Positions 21,970-35,602 of a stretch of DNA of 64,000 bases are shown in pieces. Location of the stretch: contig OY720099.1 of the NCBI GenBank assembly GCA_963082875.1, positions 6,386,001 through 6,450,000 on the forward strand. Reading direction: 5' to 3'. Positions within the stretch are counted from its first letter, which is position 1, and each line of letters begins with the position of its first letter. This DNA comes from Corella eumyota. Lineage: Eukaryota; Chordata; Ascidiacea; Phlebobranchia; Corellidae. The notes under the pieces were generated by a model. That model had not been told where the DNA came from. It did not search any database and saw nothing but the letters and a program-made list of their open reading frames with translations. Made by a program: the position numbers and the translations under genes.

Positions 21970-23068
21970 ATGTCCCTCCTTCGAACTCGACAGTTTTCAG
22001 GTCACGTGGTCAGTGACGAAAGCGATGACGCAATGACTCCGTTGGGTATTTATTCCTTGATGAATAACGTTGGCGACCACACGTCGAAAAGTGGATTTCA
22101 AGCTTCAGAGTCATTGCTCGATAGCGACTTCTACCGGCGTGAAAATTCCTCGCTAGAGCCTAATTTAAAAAAAACAGAATCGTTTTCGAAAAAAGTAACT
22201 GTGTCAAAAGCAAAGAAAAAACGAACAACCAAGACAAAGACTAAACTGAAATACAGTAATAAAATTAACTCTTTAGAGATAGACCAGAACGAAATAAGTG
22301 ATTTAGATAAGAATTCAGCTCAAAAAAGAAAAATTCGTCCAATTAAAAGAAACCCTGCAAGAAAAGCTAAAACAAAGGCGAGAAAAAAAAGAAAAAGGCT
22401 GGATTTTTACGACTCTCCTGGCGAGTCATTTGACGAGCATGAGGTAGAAAAACCTGTTCAACAATCTTTACCTCTAGATGACGTAACAGTTAATGACGTC
22501 ACTGACGATGGAAACGAATCATTTGCATCGTCAGCGACGGAGTTATTAGACACGCCGGACTTCGTAACAGAAGTTATTGAGGAAAACTCACCGAAAATTG
22601 ACTCTTTGGGAAAACCCGAGGAAGAAGTAGTGGATGCGATATTCCCACCAAGTTGGCGTAAAACAACCGAACCCTTGCACCAAAAATCGCCAAACCTTAG
22701 CCACAAACAGGACCCTGTTAACGTATTAAATATAGAAGGTATTGAAAACAGTAAAAACAATTTACATTCTGCAACAACTGGCGCCAAAAGTGGACAGAAA
22801 ACAGCTTCCTCTTTAAAAGCTGAAAACAACATGACGTCCACACCAATCGACGATCTGTTTTTTAAGACTAAGAACCTAACCCCGAAAAAGGCACCGCCGA
22901 GATCGAAACTACTATCTAAAAACGCTGGTAAATAGCATTTTTTATACTTTTTGAAAACTGGAATAATATTTGGATAACCCTTTTTTTATGTTTTTGCTTG
23001 CAGGGAAAAAAACGGTTGACGTTGAATCAACATCCTTGTTGGAGGACGACAGTTTGTGGTCAAATTGA
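21970..23068 (+). CDS. Unrecognised, probably nuclear, highly basic/acidic protein
   Basis: Exons 21970-22927 and 23004-23068 join to 340 residues. I do not recognise a family. Residues about 70-145 are very basic (KVTVSKAKKKRTTKTKTK, RKAKTKARKKRKR), a likely nuclear and nucleic-acid-binding segment; the rest is acidic and Ser-rich with short hydrophobic patches such as MTPLGIYSLM, FPPSWRK, IDDLFFKTKNLTPKK and the C-terminal LLEDDSLWSN, which look like peptide docking motifs. No globular domain or membrane segment is seen. The ATG lies 10 nt after a T13-AG acceptor (AG 21958-21959), the strongest spliced-leader site of the window. It follows the CALHM poly(A) signal (21839-21844) by about 125 nt on the same strand, so a downstream cistron is conceivable. 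Confidence 0.75.
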
Positions 23069-23898
23069 ATTTACGTTTTTTAATCGTGTCTTTTTTCTTC
23101 AACTAAAATTGTAAAAAAATGTTTATAAATAGAATGTTAGTTAGGTACCTAAAAATATAATTTGAAAAATGCTTTTCGAAATTTCAATTTTTATATTTAA
23201 ATACAGAATTTTTACAAAACGACAAAATTTCAATTAAAAAAACAGTCGGCTTTTCTTTTAGTACTTTTAACCAATTTTATTTTTTGTATTTAGAATTGAG
23301 TTAATACATATTTTAAATTGGAGTACCATCATAATAGCCTAGAAATAATGAGATAAATTCGTATCTTATTTTTATACGTTCGTTTAACAATATAACGCAC
23401 AATTGCTATAATACCGAACGTAGTATTAAAAAATATTATACTCTCAAGATGTCGCCCTTTAGCCTAGTTTAGCATCAAGTGTGTTTTCATAGCCCAACGT
23501 TAAAGCCTACGTTGGAATTTTCTTGTCTGGAAAATGGCGTTTTTAGTCATAAAGTTTTCTGCGACATGACCACTCAAACTATCTTCTGTAACGTCAAGTT
23601 TTATCAAAAAGCACAAAAACATATTTACCTCCGAATCAATAATAAAACTTGTGCTGTTTGCATATTTGTATTATTTAAAATAAAAAATGTTTTTTTACAT
23701 CTTAATAATTTATCCTTTTAACAAAACTTGATATTTCTTTTAAAGTTATAAGCAATTTTTTTAAACAAGGACAAGGTTGATGTAGAATTTTCAAGTTATG
23801 CCATTTAACTAGACTTCCAAAACATGATGTTAGAATTATATCACAACTCCAAGTCAAAAAATGTTGTCAAGTGTGTATTTAAATCAGTTGCTAATTAT

Positions 23899-24012
23899 GT
23901 TGCCTAAGCAGAAACAAAGCGAGCGAATTTTAAAGCAAACACGCTTCGTATTTCGGCCTCGCTTTGTCGTTTACTCTACAGACATCGATGCTACGACACT
24001 TCATTAGGCAAC
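23899..24012. repeat. Imperfect hairpin, 114 bp
   Basis: GTTGCCTAA (23899-23907) is mirrored by TTAGGCAAC (24004-24012), and inside it AAACAAAGCGAG (23912-23923) pairs with CTCGCTTTGT at 23958-23967. It may be a small foldback element or a structured RNA/DNA site. No target duplication is clear. Confidence 0.5.
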
Positions 24013-27000
24013 AAAGGCTGTATTAAAAGGATTATTGTAGTAATTAGTCAGACTGAAATTTACTAGTTCAAAGTACCTTGATAAAACTCATATCTACAAA
24101 AAAGGTGGTCGATTTAAGTGTTTGACAAACTGAAAATCCATGTGAAGGTAAAGAATTTTTTATTTGTTTAAAATCAATAATATTATCAGGATGTTATATT
24201 TAACTTTAACGTTGTTGTTTTACCCAAATTAAAGTGTTTGCTTGTGTTTTTATTAATTCTTAAAAGTTCTTAAATGATGGCTATAAGCTGTCAAAGATTG
24301 GATCTTATGACCAGGTCGCAATAACCAAGCCGGATGTAATATTTGTCAGAAATCCCAACCAACCTGCGTAATTCAAACGAGTTTTATAGCGTTCGCTTCC
24401 TTAATCAAAGCACTACGAGCAATTTGGCTAAGGGTTCATTCTAAAATAGGTTTTGCCTTGAAAGTTTCTCACAAATTTACACCGAAATGTGTGCTTTCGA
24501 CAGGGCATGATACGGCCATCCAATTTTGCGGTTTTTGCATCCTACAATTTTACTAATCTTTGACAAGATTTAACTTATTGCGGTTTTTTATTTTTTTATA
24601 AATATAGGAAAGTATGTAAACAATACGCAAGGCATTCTAGGTGCATTTGTTTCAGTAGAAAAATTTAAAAATAATTTATGGCATATGTTTCCTTACTTAC
24701 ACAAAGGCAGAAGTACATAGAATAATTAAATAATTCGGAAGCTACAAAGCACTGTGCCTAAAACAAAGATATTCTCGGTGTCAAAGAACATGTTATCTTC
24801 TTTTTAACAAAGCATGAGTGATGGTCTTGATTGAACTCACTAATTAAGGCCTTGTAACATGATATAGATAGTCGAACGTGTACTCATATTGAATTTAAAT
24901 TTGATCTGTTTTGCTCTATAAAAAGCGATTGTTGATTCGCGGGTTTCTTTAAAGTTAGGGGGCTTATTAATAATATTATTATAAATTTATGTATTTTTAA
25001 AAGAAAGGGGCATGTGATTTATTATGTATACGCGAGATTTTGTTTATAATGCTAATATTTAACTTTAAATCTTCTTTCATAAAATATGGGCTAAATCGTT
25101 CGACGTTATTGGTATTTAATTCAAATTATTAGGTTAAATAATTAACTTTTTCGACCCCATACGTCGACTACATTCAGTAAGCAGTTCGTGTTAAATTCTG
25201 CCTTGTCAATTCGGCAACTCTAATTAAAATTCTGTTTAAATTAGGCAAATGTTCGTGCAAGAAAAACCGCAGTCTATAAAATCTTGATTAGAACGTTAAG
25301 TTTATTGTTTATCCAAGCGCGTGTTTGCTCCTAATCTATTTGCATTGTCATCTCTAAAAATATAAAGGTGTCGGGCGGGCAAACAACACATGGATCGAAG
25401 TTCGTCTCTGTTATCTTTCAAGTACCCGTTTATACAGGGATATCAAATAGGCAGCAGTACACAACCTATAATCAAAATCATGACCTTACTAATCTTTGTA
25501 TGAATAAGAGATATAACTAATTATAAACCCATTAGATGCCAAGGTAAACAACTTCTGTACGAAAGAGTTCTTTGCGTTGTTAATCATTTTTAGCCAAATA
25601 GAAATACCTAACACATTTTCGGCCATTTAAAATTAATATTAGTGCAAACAAACAATTTTCCATTTTTTATTGAACTTCGACTTGGCTTTTGATTTTAATT
25701 AAAATGCGATTTGTTACAAACTGCACAGTTGTACTTAATAGTAAAGGTGTGGCTTAATGCGATCTTTTATCACTATTCTTTCCGCGGGACGCAAAAACAG
25801 TTGTGCTTTTTTTGAATTTGTCACGAAAGTTAAACCGAAATGATTTGTAATTTTTTTTGACGGTGTATTTAGTTCCGCCCTAACCACTACAGCCAGCTAT
25901 AATAGGGAAGTGCAAATAGGTAGACTCGATGCTGTCAAACGGTGTCCCATTGAGTTAAACGTGATTAACTGCTGAGAATTAATCCCCCTTTTAATATCTT
26001 AAACAATATTTATGGACATTGTTCCCATTCTGCGCATAACCGTTTAATATCATACAACTTAGCTGCTGACAAATGATGGATTTTTCCGTCAGTAGGTTCA
26101 CAAAGTCACGATTGCTTCTGTGTTGACCAACAGAGCTAACGACTTGACAAGCTTAAAGTGTTCCGAAGGTGGCATCTGTATGCACAGCTCTGTTTAACCA
26201 AGCGACCACGAGTCTTTTTACCGCGGCGTTAGAACCAAGTTCATCACTTTTCGGTTCTGTCTTCGGCCGGTCTCGCTTTAAGTTCAAAGCAAATCATACT
26301 GCGTGCTCCAAAGCCTAAACAAGCAGCGCAGCTAGTCGTCCTTGGGCTACCGGGCCACGTATAAATGCTTTGTCGCAAGAACGCCCTTGACATAGATGCA
26401 AACAGATCGCTTGCTTTATTGCTGGGTCGTGGTGACTGGTGATTATGGGAAATTGAGATTACCCGATCTGTGGACATGAGTTTTGAAATCACACTTGAAT
26501 CAACATTGCGTGATAACGGGCTTGACTGTGACTACTTCAAGCAAACACTTCGCGTGCTGCTGCGTGCAGCTTACTAACCGCAACCTTTTTTGTCAAAACA
26601 ACACTTGTCACCAGTCACGAATGATAGTGCGATGATTTTATATTCTTTTAAGTGATTATTTGCAAATATTATTATTTTTTAAGCGTTTTTTTAGCAAAAT
26701 TTATTTAAAGTTCCTAACAAGACCACATTTAACTTGTAGATCATGTGTTATATAGGCCTGTTGTTTGAATCTACGTTTTTGCACTTTAAATAGTTTTACC
26801 TTATTAACATATACAATTTTGTAATAACGATTTTGAATTCTACCGGCTGGCGTAATTTGTTTCGCCTTCTTTGTCTGGTATACATTTTTTAACAAAACGC
26901 GTTACTTCACAAAAGGTATACCCGCTTAACTTTGATCAATTCTGTCTGGGTATATCCAGTACGCCCATCTCTTTGTAAAAGCTCGGTTACTAAACGTGAC

Positions 27001-27914
27001 ATAACCAAGCCACGAGCGTTAATTTTTTAATTGATGATTATTTCTCATTTGATTTCACCCCGCTTTTGATCATTCCCTTTCAAGATAAAAGTCTATTTTA
27101 ATCGAAAGTGGAACTAATCAACAAATTGGTAACCAAGTAGCAATCTTTAATTGCCCCTACAACAAAGCACGTATTAATAGCGAGAGGGTATTGCAAGATT
27201 TAAAAGCGAAATTACGTTTTTATGATTTGGCAAATATTCGCCCAATTAACATCTGGCTCTGATATTTACACAGACAAAACACCTGCATGATTTTATGACG
27301 TACTTCAAAGTCTATTTTAAACTCGATTGGCGTTTATGTTTAATTATGTAGGCAAAAAGGGAAGTCACGTGGGTGAAATGAAATAAGGTTATTTTAGTTA
27401 TTTATTTTATTAGCTCCTTTGTCTAAATTTTTTAAGTTTTTTTATTAGAATATTGTAAAGATCCTGTTTAAAAAATCGGCCAAAAGTTAAATGTCACAGC
27501 CTTATCAAAACATGACGAGCGTCCGATTCGTGTTATTTCAGTACTAATCCATTCTGTCGTTCCACATTCTTTTTCCTGTATTGGTGCAATTAAGTTTTAA
27601 GCAACAATTATTTGCTAATTACCAGACTCTCTTTATATACTTCGAGCTTTCCAATGACTTCTCCCACTTCCTAATTTGGCTTAAAAGCAAAAAAGGGTTT
27701 TCTTGGAATTTTAAAGAATATCTTTGGAATCGCATATATTGTAATATTTATCATTTTAATTATTTTTTGCAAATAATTGTAATGGAACAATAGCAAATTG
27801 CTTAAAAAAACATTTTTTAAAACTATTACACTTCAATATTTTGGTGCATCTACGTTTTTTATTGTTATAATATTATTTGTATTCGACATAAAAATCAGAC
27901 AGTTTTTAAAACGC

Positions 27915-28345
27915 CAGCTGTGTCTGTAATCAGGGGTAAGAGATCACCACTTTTTCGAAGACACTATCCGCGATTCTCACGCAGGGTACGAAGTGAACAA
28001 GTAACAAGTTTCCGGACTTCGGCGTGTCTGACACTCTCTTTGCGGGCGCGCATGTCCGGATTTCCCGTGCGTAGGTCGAGCTCCTATACTCTTGGATTTT
28101 GCTTCCGGATAGGGCCCGCAATAGCAACAATTGGTGTCTTAACATTGTGCTAAATACGGAACAGGCAATTAAGGCTGGATTCGCGAGATTTGATTGCGCT
28201 TTACCGTTCCCTCTTCTACATTTGTTGTCCTTCGCTTGGCATGGAGAGAAACGATTCCAAACGTGGGAAACAATCGGATTTCGCGTGCAATCGCAAGGTG
28301 CGCATCGATTCTTACGTCACAATAGCAAAACGATTGGCTATCAAA
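27915..28345. promoter_or_regulatory. GC-rich island, candidate enhancer or promoter
   Basis: About 430 nt near 48% GC inside sequence of about 30% GC. It holds two ETS-type TTCCGG sites (28010-28015 and 28103-28108), further GGAA cores, CGATTGG-type boxes and TACGTCAC (28314-28321, CRE-like). The open frames across it are on both strands and look like by-products of high GC. Function is inferred only. Confidence 0.35.
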
Positions 28346-31300
28346 TTTATTTAATTCCTATCAGTTTAACCAGATGTTCGATTTGGCTGACTGTTTTGGG
28401 ATTGAAAAGGGGATTTTTTCAAGTTTCGATAATTTTCATTAGAAAGGTTTTTTTTTTTAGTTTTAAAAAAAGTTTATTTTATCAGTGGTTACTGGTTACA
28501 AATTAATCGATTCAAAAATAACTTTTAGTGATTATTTGTTTTTCTAAAGGTTGTACTAACATTTTATGTATAATGTTGTCATTCCAAAATATTCAAAATC
28601 TTTTGTATTTTATAAACGCTACTTTCTGTTTGGTCTAAATGCTTTAAGTCACATTTTTTGGGCGTGGGAAATCAGTTGCATTCTAATTTGTAGAGTTATC
28701 CCACAAAGATAACTCGATTATACATTGTGCAGATAAACGAGAGTCATATCGTTTGTTTATAAACTTGCGGCCGAATATCTACCATAATCTACATTGTGTT
28801 TTTAATTTTAATTTAAAACCTCCTTTAGCGACGAAGTGGGTTTATATAACTTATGTATCCACGTGAAAGGGTTATCAGACAACTTTGCTTCACATAACAC
28901 TAGCCTCCATATTTTGTAGCATGTCGATTTTTATGGAAAAATACAGACACATGTTTTGATTTCTGCCTTCCTATATTGAGACTGGTATAAGATAATTAAA
29001 GTCTTATCGAACCTGGTTATAACAAGGCAGAAAATGTAAGTAACAACAATAAAAATGGGGAGGGGTGATGTCATCTTTTTTGTGGATTACAAAACTATAA
29101 ATGTCTAAGTTTGACAAAGTTTTCCAAACAAAGAATTTACTAAGATTATTAATTGAAAGTTTTTATCATAAAAAAAATCTAGTATGCAGATTTATTTTTT
29201 TTATTGTCGCGTTTTAAGTACGTAACACAACTTTTGTTGGTACACCTTTTATATTTTAAATAATCGATCAAAGAAGTCCCCGCTTGAAAAATTTAAAACG
29301 AAACCTAGTCAACAGCTTTAACCATATGGTCGGGAAAACAATCAAAATTAAACTCTTGAACCTTGTCACAAAATAACGTGATTTTTTCGAATTAAATCTT
29401 GATTGGCCACTTCGCTTTTGGGTGGCTTAGACTGGTATTATTGTTTAGACACTTGCCTTATTCGAATTGACTAATCAAATACAGGAAAACTGAAATCTCA
29501 AGAGGTGTCTTTAAAATGGTGAGATTTGTAAATATGTGTCTATTTCGTTAGGCTAAGCTAACATACTTTCAGTTGCCACCCTATTTATTTCTTTTTTTTG
29601 TCTGGTGTACTATCTCAAACGGGCGCAAGAATTTTCGCTTAACCGTTTTTTACGTCGTTTATGCAAATTCAAACAAGAGTACCAGCAAATAGGGTTACGA
29701 TAACTGAAAGTCTTAAATTAAATTTTTGCGATAAATTATCAAATAAAATTTGTTTTCAATATATACTTTTGTTTTAATATTTTTTGCTAGACAATGGACT
29801 GCCATTTTATCAAAACGTTGCTTGTTGCAAACCTTTATCTTGTCTCTATTCTCAAAACAAAAAAAACACTTTGCCTAAAGTGTTGTATGCCATGAAAATT
29901 GTAGTATGCAAAATGACTGGTAGCTTGGTAGTGCGGTACAAGTATTTGGGATGGTCTATAGGTTAAGGTCAATATGTTACAAACTCTTCAGTTCTGATCT
30001 GGTGAAAGCGAATTAAGTGTCTTTCGAGCATTAATTAGTGCTCGGGTATTTGATCAGGCCCGGTAAGAACCCTAAATAACTTCCTCCTTGGACAAAAGGG
30101 TCCGGAAAAATTAGCATCGCTTGTCAAAACCACAACCTCAACAAAAGAAACGTTAATTTTATTCAAATAGTTAAACGCATTGAGTATTAAAACACAATTT
30201 TGTGCTATTTCAAGGAACAAAAAATATTTGACCAGTATCCTTAAAAAATATACATTTTGATAAAAATAAATATTTGCTGTCGTTTTAAAGACGGATACAG
30301 TTCCTCAAATAAATTCGTTATAAACCCCCTCGGTGTTTTATAGTGTTCCAAACCTTCAATCTTGCGACAAAGTAACATCACTGGCGAAGTGATTCAAGTG
30401 TCATCAGTTCGTCTTTACCGCCCGACCACTAATTGGCATTAACAGACACTTGTACGTTTACGTCAAGTAGGCTTATTCATAGCAATGTAGTCAACAGTTT
30501 GTACTGCGAATGAAGCTCATAGAAAGACGTTTATTTATGCTCATCTTCGTTTGTTAAAGTATACCCTTTCAAAGCGGGTTTGTCACTTTGTCATAGAGTT
30601 CGTGCAAGGATTCCACGGTTTATCGTCATTACAGGGTTGAGGGTACTTGTACGTTTCGACCCAGTAGTTTCGTCCCCCGCGGAAAAACACGAGTGGCAGG
30701 ATGAGTCCCGCAGAGATAGGTTGAAGCACTGGGCACTTTCTCGCCCTCGAAAATTATCTGTTGCAAACGAATGACTACGAATTAGAAAAACAAACCAACC
30801 GGAAACTTACAAGTGTTTACACGGAATGGGGTAGGGCCAGTTTAATTAAGATTACGGTTGTCTTAACTCATTTTTGCAACCAAAAATTATTTGTTTTCTT
30901 TTAATATTAAACACGGATTGGTATTTAAAAAAGTGAATTGTTTTTTTTTTAATTTTTTTTATGTAAAACCGAATTTGTTTTGTAACTACAATATTTACAT
31001 TTGATATTTATCTTTTAATTACTTAAAAAAATAAATGTTGCATTAGATACCACCCCCTTTTCACTTGCGGCGCTATTAAGCTATGGTTAACGTCGTCAAA
31101 TCTTCTTACAATTTTGTAATAGTTTTTTTAAGTTGTTAAAAAAGTTTAAATTAATTTGATAAACCTTATTGAGTTAAATAAAATTGATGAACGCTTTTTT
31201 TTAGCAAAACTTATCTTTTATTGCAATATTATTTCACTTAAGTTTATATGTTCCTGGAAGGCTTGATGGAATTTCTTTTAAACCAAAGCGATAACTATCC

Positions 31301-33583
31301 CTGGTAAAGCCAGTTACAAAAAGCTAATTTTAATTTGTGTAAATCAAAATAAAGATTATTCTTAATCGTAATCAACGATTTCCAAAAAACTTTTTTTAAA
31401 TTTTCTAAAAAAAAAGATTTCTAAAAAAATATGTTTTTTTTTTCTTGAATATTTCAAAATGCATTTCTGGCATTTTTATCTTTTAATCAGTTAAAATTCT
31501 AATCAAGTTTTAAAAATACACACTTTAAAATTATTTTCACACAAAAAAGCGAAAAGTATTTTTAAATTTCATTTAAAATGCATATTTCTATAAAAAATTC
31601 GCCTCCTTTGAAATTTTTTTGAGCATTCGATCGACAACATCATGATAACCAAACTAAAAATAACGTGAGAAAATTTTTTTCATTTTCGTGGTAATATCGA
31701 ACGAGTTTTTTTTTCTGTAATTAAACCGTAAATAGTTTACTTATTAGATAAAAAATCGGTGAATTTAATTTTAAATACGGATTACATAATACAGCTTAAA
31801 TTGGATAAACTAAAAGCAATCATAAAAGATATTTAATAAGAGTTTCCGAACGCAAAATTTACAATACGCTGTATCGACATTTTTCACACGAACTGGAATT
31901 GACCAATCCTATAACAACAATACCAGATGCACTTAAACATATTGTCATTGCACCGTCCAAAATTCACATTAACTAAATAACGAACGTTGACCTTAAACGG
32001 GCGATCATAAGCTTACTAATTAAACTTTCGGGCCACGCGTTTAGTAATGCTCAATCAATATATATTGTTTACTTAGAAATTACACCACTAAGCCATAGTA
32101 ATCGCTTGTATTGGATAAAAATAAAGAAAATCGAAGGATTATGTTATGTTTAATCATTAATGCACTGCTGCTATGTCTTATAGAAAGGGAATCCATAATC
32201 ACACTAACAATCGTTTAAACATTTAGATAATCTAATTGTCATAACACATAAACATAAATATTCGATATCAAAATTTATTGTCAAAAAAAATTATATAAAA
32301 CTGAAGAAAAAATCATTTTTTTATTGATGGAGGTTGTTTAAATTTTATTAGTTTATTTTTTTAAAGCTGAATTTAATAACAGAAGAACATGGCCTAAAGT
32401 TTTTTTTTATAACCGTGTACAATCTCATTTCCATTAGACAGGACATGTCGAAAAGCCGTGATTTTAGTTCCTCAAAATATATTAACTGGTTTCGCCAAAG
32501 CTGTGTAAACCAAAACGTTGTATTTTTTGCATTGATTTGATTCATTCTAAAAAAAAATATGACAGCGCTTTTATATCTGGTTTTATTGAAATTCAATTTT
32601 TTTTAATATAACACGAAGGGCCTCAAAATAATAGTTGATTAAAATTAACACTAAAAATATTTGTAAATGTGTTTGGTTGATTAGATTTATTTTAATTACG
32701 CTGTATATGTATTAACAAATACTTTTTTAAATTGTCGGACATAGGGTCATTTTTATTTCTTATTTTTATTTATAGTCTATATTTTGATTGATACATATTT
32801 GCGTAGCCAATCAGAAAGCATTTTAATCCCATGTAAAAACTGGTCAGTCAATATTTAAAATGTAAATAAATATTTACCCCTACGCCAGTTGGGTTATTTT
32901 CCATGACAAGTAAGATGCAAATTTAAAATTTTTATCGTAAAATTTAATCGTTTTAATATATAGCTAATGCAATTAAATAAAGATACAACTGGCGTCTTAT
33001 TTATTTCAATAAATCTTAAAATTAGATAATGTTGAATGTAAAAAAAATTTACGCTAATAAAGTTTTTTTTTTTACAAGACTGCCGGATATCTTGTTTTGC
33101 TTTTATTCCACTTGTGAAGGAAAAACGTTTTTTTTGCCTCTTTCTCACGTATCTCCGACGCTTTAACGTTTTGCGATCTAACGCTTTCGCACCTGTGTTA
33201 AAAAAAACAATTTTTTGACGCATCGTGGAATCGAACATTATCTTCAAGGAGGTTAATATATGACAACCCAATATCGACGATACCCGTCCAATTAAAGGAA
33301 TATCCTTTAATAGCAATGCGGTAGAATATTGAAAGGGTGGCTGGAACTACTGTATATTGAATCCTGCTTTAATATAAATCGAATCACTGCCTAAGATACA
33401 AAAAGCTTACATGGTAACTCTTAAATGTAAAGGTTAGGCACATAATTTTTAGCAATGACCTTTCAATAACGTAAGTTATATAATGTCGTTGTTCAAATTT
33501 AAGTTTATAATTCGAGGATTGAGTTTTTTTTTACAAAAAAAAGCCGTAATCTTTTTGTAATAAATTTAGTAAATTATTTTAGG

Positions 33584-33681
33584 TAAATAAAAAAAAAAAA
33601 AATTGAAAATATGTAAAAATAAAAAAAAAAAAAAATTGAAAATATGTAAAAATAAAAAAAAATAAAAAAAAAAAAAAAATA
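33584..33681 (+). repeat. A-rich tandem repeat
   Basis: Two units of about 36 nt containing TTGAAAATATGTAAAAATA between long A-runs, then (A)nT(A)n. A simple low-complexity expansion. Confidence 0.85.
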
Positions 33682-35588
33682 TTTTGTCATTTATTTAATT
33701 ACATCGTTCTGGCTAATAGAATTAAGTTTACAAAAAACGCACGAAATAATTACAACTGTAGTTTGCACCAGAGTTGTTTATCTAATCCAATTAACCTCAA
33801 TAAATTCGGATAATTTTAGGTCCGCCTCACCAACAATTACTTCCTATTGCTTTTCTTGTTAATGAGTTAAATCTTAAGACTCTTTGCCGACACAGCCGTT
33901 GAAATAGAAAGGACTTTTAGTACTTGTGGTAGCGAAAGAGTTTTGAACGAGGCCCGTTATGTTCCGAGGTGACAGAAACAATTTGTTTTGACAAAGACAA
34001 CAAGTTATTACTATCATAATACAGCAGGCTTTGAATCATACTCAATATTTCTTAGGAGTAAGATAACAGGGGCCCATCCGATGGGAAATCACATTCTAAT
34101 ACAAACAATCAGGCACTCGACGTTTATACTGATGATATTATGTGTGATTTGCCACTTGGACGTTTCGGTACTTTACTTCAAACGGTACCGGACATGCTAT
34201 TTAGCCCGCACATCGATCTTAGGTCGCATATGGGCGACGTTTTAATATTTCTAATAATAAAAATGCGGATAATTAAAAGACACCGTTACGTCAAATGCAG
34301 GTGTATCTAACTATAACTACAAATAAAGCAGCATGAAAATAAATTTATTAAAATTGATTTCTTTTATTTTTTCAATCAATTTATCGTTCGTGTTATAAAA
34401 TGAAACATTCCATAATAATTGAACTCACATTTAAAAAAAATTGAAAATTATGTTTTTTAGTAACAAGTTAAGATTGTTATTTTTTCATACACAATTACGT
34501 ACATGGTGCTATTATCAAAGCTCGGTTGCGTAAATCGTTTTTGTTTAATCCTGAAAAGTCGTTGTAGCAACAACGAAACGTATCAACTTTAAATCGCATT
34601 GGCGAACAAAACATCACTTTCGTTTTGGCAACCCCTTTGTACAAAGTTGAAAAGTGTAAAAAGTGATCAGATAGTTGAAATAGCACTGTAACCTGCCCTC
34701 AATCCTGGATTTTGGGCTGATATCGCTTATTTGCTTGCACGGCGCGCAAATAAAACCCCGATAAGATGTCAGGTCAAAACTACGGGAGAAAATAAACGTT
34801 TTATTTATCCAAAGCTTTAAAAATCGCCATCATGAACTCTATGCTACATCGCTCGTTATTGTGTTTTCGAATATTTATAAATGTTGTTATGTTTGAGTCG
34901 AATTTAAACAGGTGAGACGATTAAAGCGTCGTGTTATGACAGTATATTGTACGGTTTTATCTGGTGGTGTGGCCTTCGATCTAATACCGTTATTTCTGCA
35001 CAAAAGAAACCTTGTACTTAAGCGATGGGCACAAAACAAGTTGCGTATATCTTTACATTGTACTCGATGGCCCCAATATACACAACTTCTAGCCAGCTCA
35101 ACTTAGGGCAAGGGAGAAACAAGCAGTCTAAAATCACAAGTCTTTCATCGGCTAGTAAGATTTAGACAGGTCGTTCGTCATTTCGATTTTTTATTTATTA
35201 ACTGTCTTTATAGATAACGTGGCAAAAAAGTCCGTTTGCTTAAAAATCTTTCACATAAACGCCAAAATATTCGTTTTTAATATGACTGGCAGTAAAGCTA
35301 TCACATTTTTAAATTATCCTTCAGAAGAAAAAATACATGCAATTTTGAATAGCTCAACAAATATGTAAAAATAAAATGTTACTTCAATTTGAACAGACTA
35401 CAATTTATCTGATTAAGCTAATAATTCAACTCCTACGCAAATTCCACCACTTCAAAGGAAAATATTTAATAAAAATCCATGCATGTGCTTGGTAAATTTT
35501 AAAACCAGTTACTCTAATTAATAGTGACAGTATTCTTTTCTGGGCACGCTGTGTTCTATGTATCATACCAATTGTTGGCGACATACAC

Positions 35589-35602
35589 GCGCATGCGCGC
35601 TT
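35589..35602. promoter_or_regulatory. GCGCATGCGC palindrome (NRF1-like)
   Basis: An alternating purine-pyrimidine stretch containing GCGCATGCGC, the core of NRF1 sites, lies in a GC-richer patch of the gene-free interval. It may be a promoter element; no gene start is recognised beside it. Confidence 0.3.

Noticed and set aside
23479-23721. 80-codon frame after the 21970 gene
   Set aside because: It lacks an ATG at its 5' end (begins at GTG/TTG context), is Phe/Lys/Asn-rich and has no splice link to the preceding gene.
26244-26492. 82-codon minus-strand open frame
   Set aside because: Sits in a GC-richer patch, no domain or splice partner recognised.
28099-28506. 135-codon open frame (plus) and overlapping frames on both strands at 27920-28153
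   Set aside because: They lie in a GC-rich island where long chance frames are expected, have no recognisable motif, Kozak-like start or splice partner, and compete on both strands.
32894-33316. 140-codon minus-strand open frame
   Set aside because: Phe/Ile/Lys-rich translation typical of AT-rich noncoding DNA and no similarity to any family; treated as chance.
33584-33681. Possible CRISPR-like or structured tandem array
   Set aside because: It is a simple A-rich slippage repeat with two units and no unique spacers, in a eukaryotic context.
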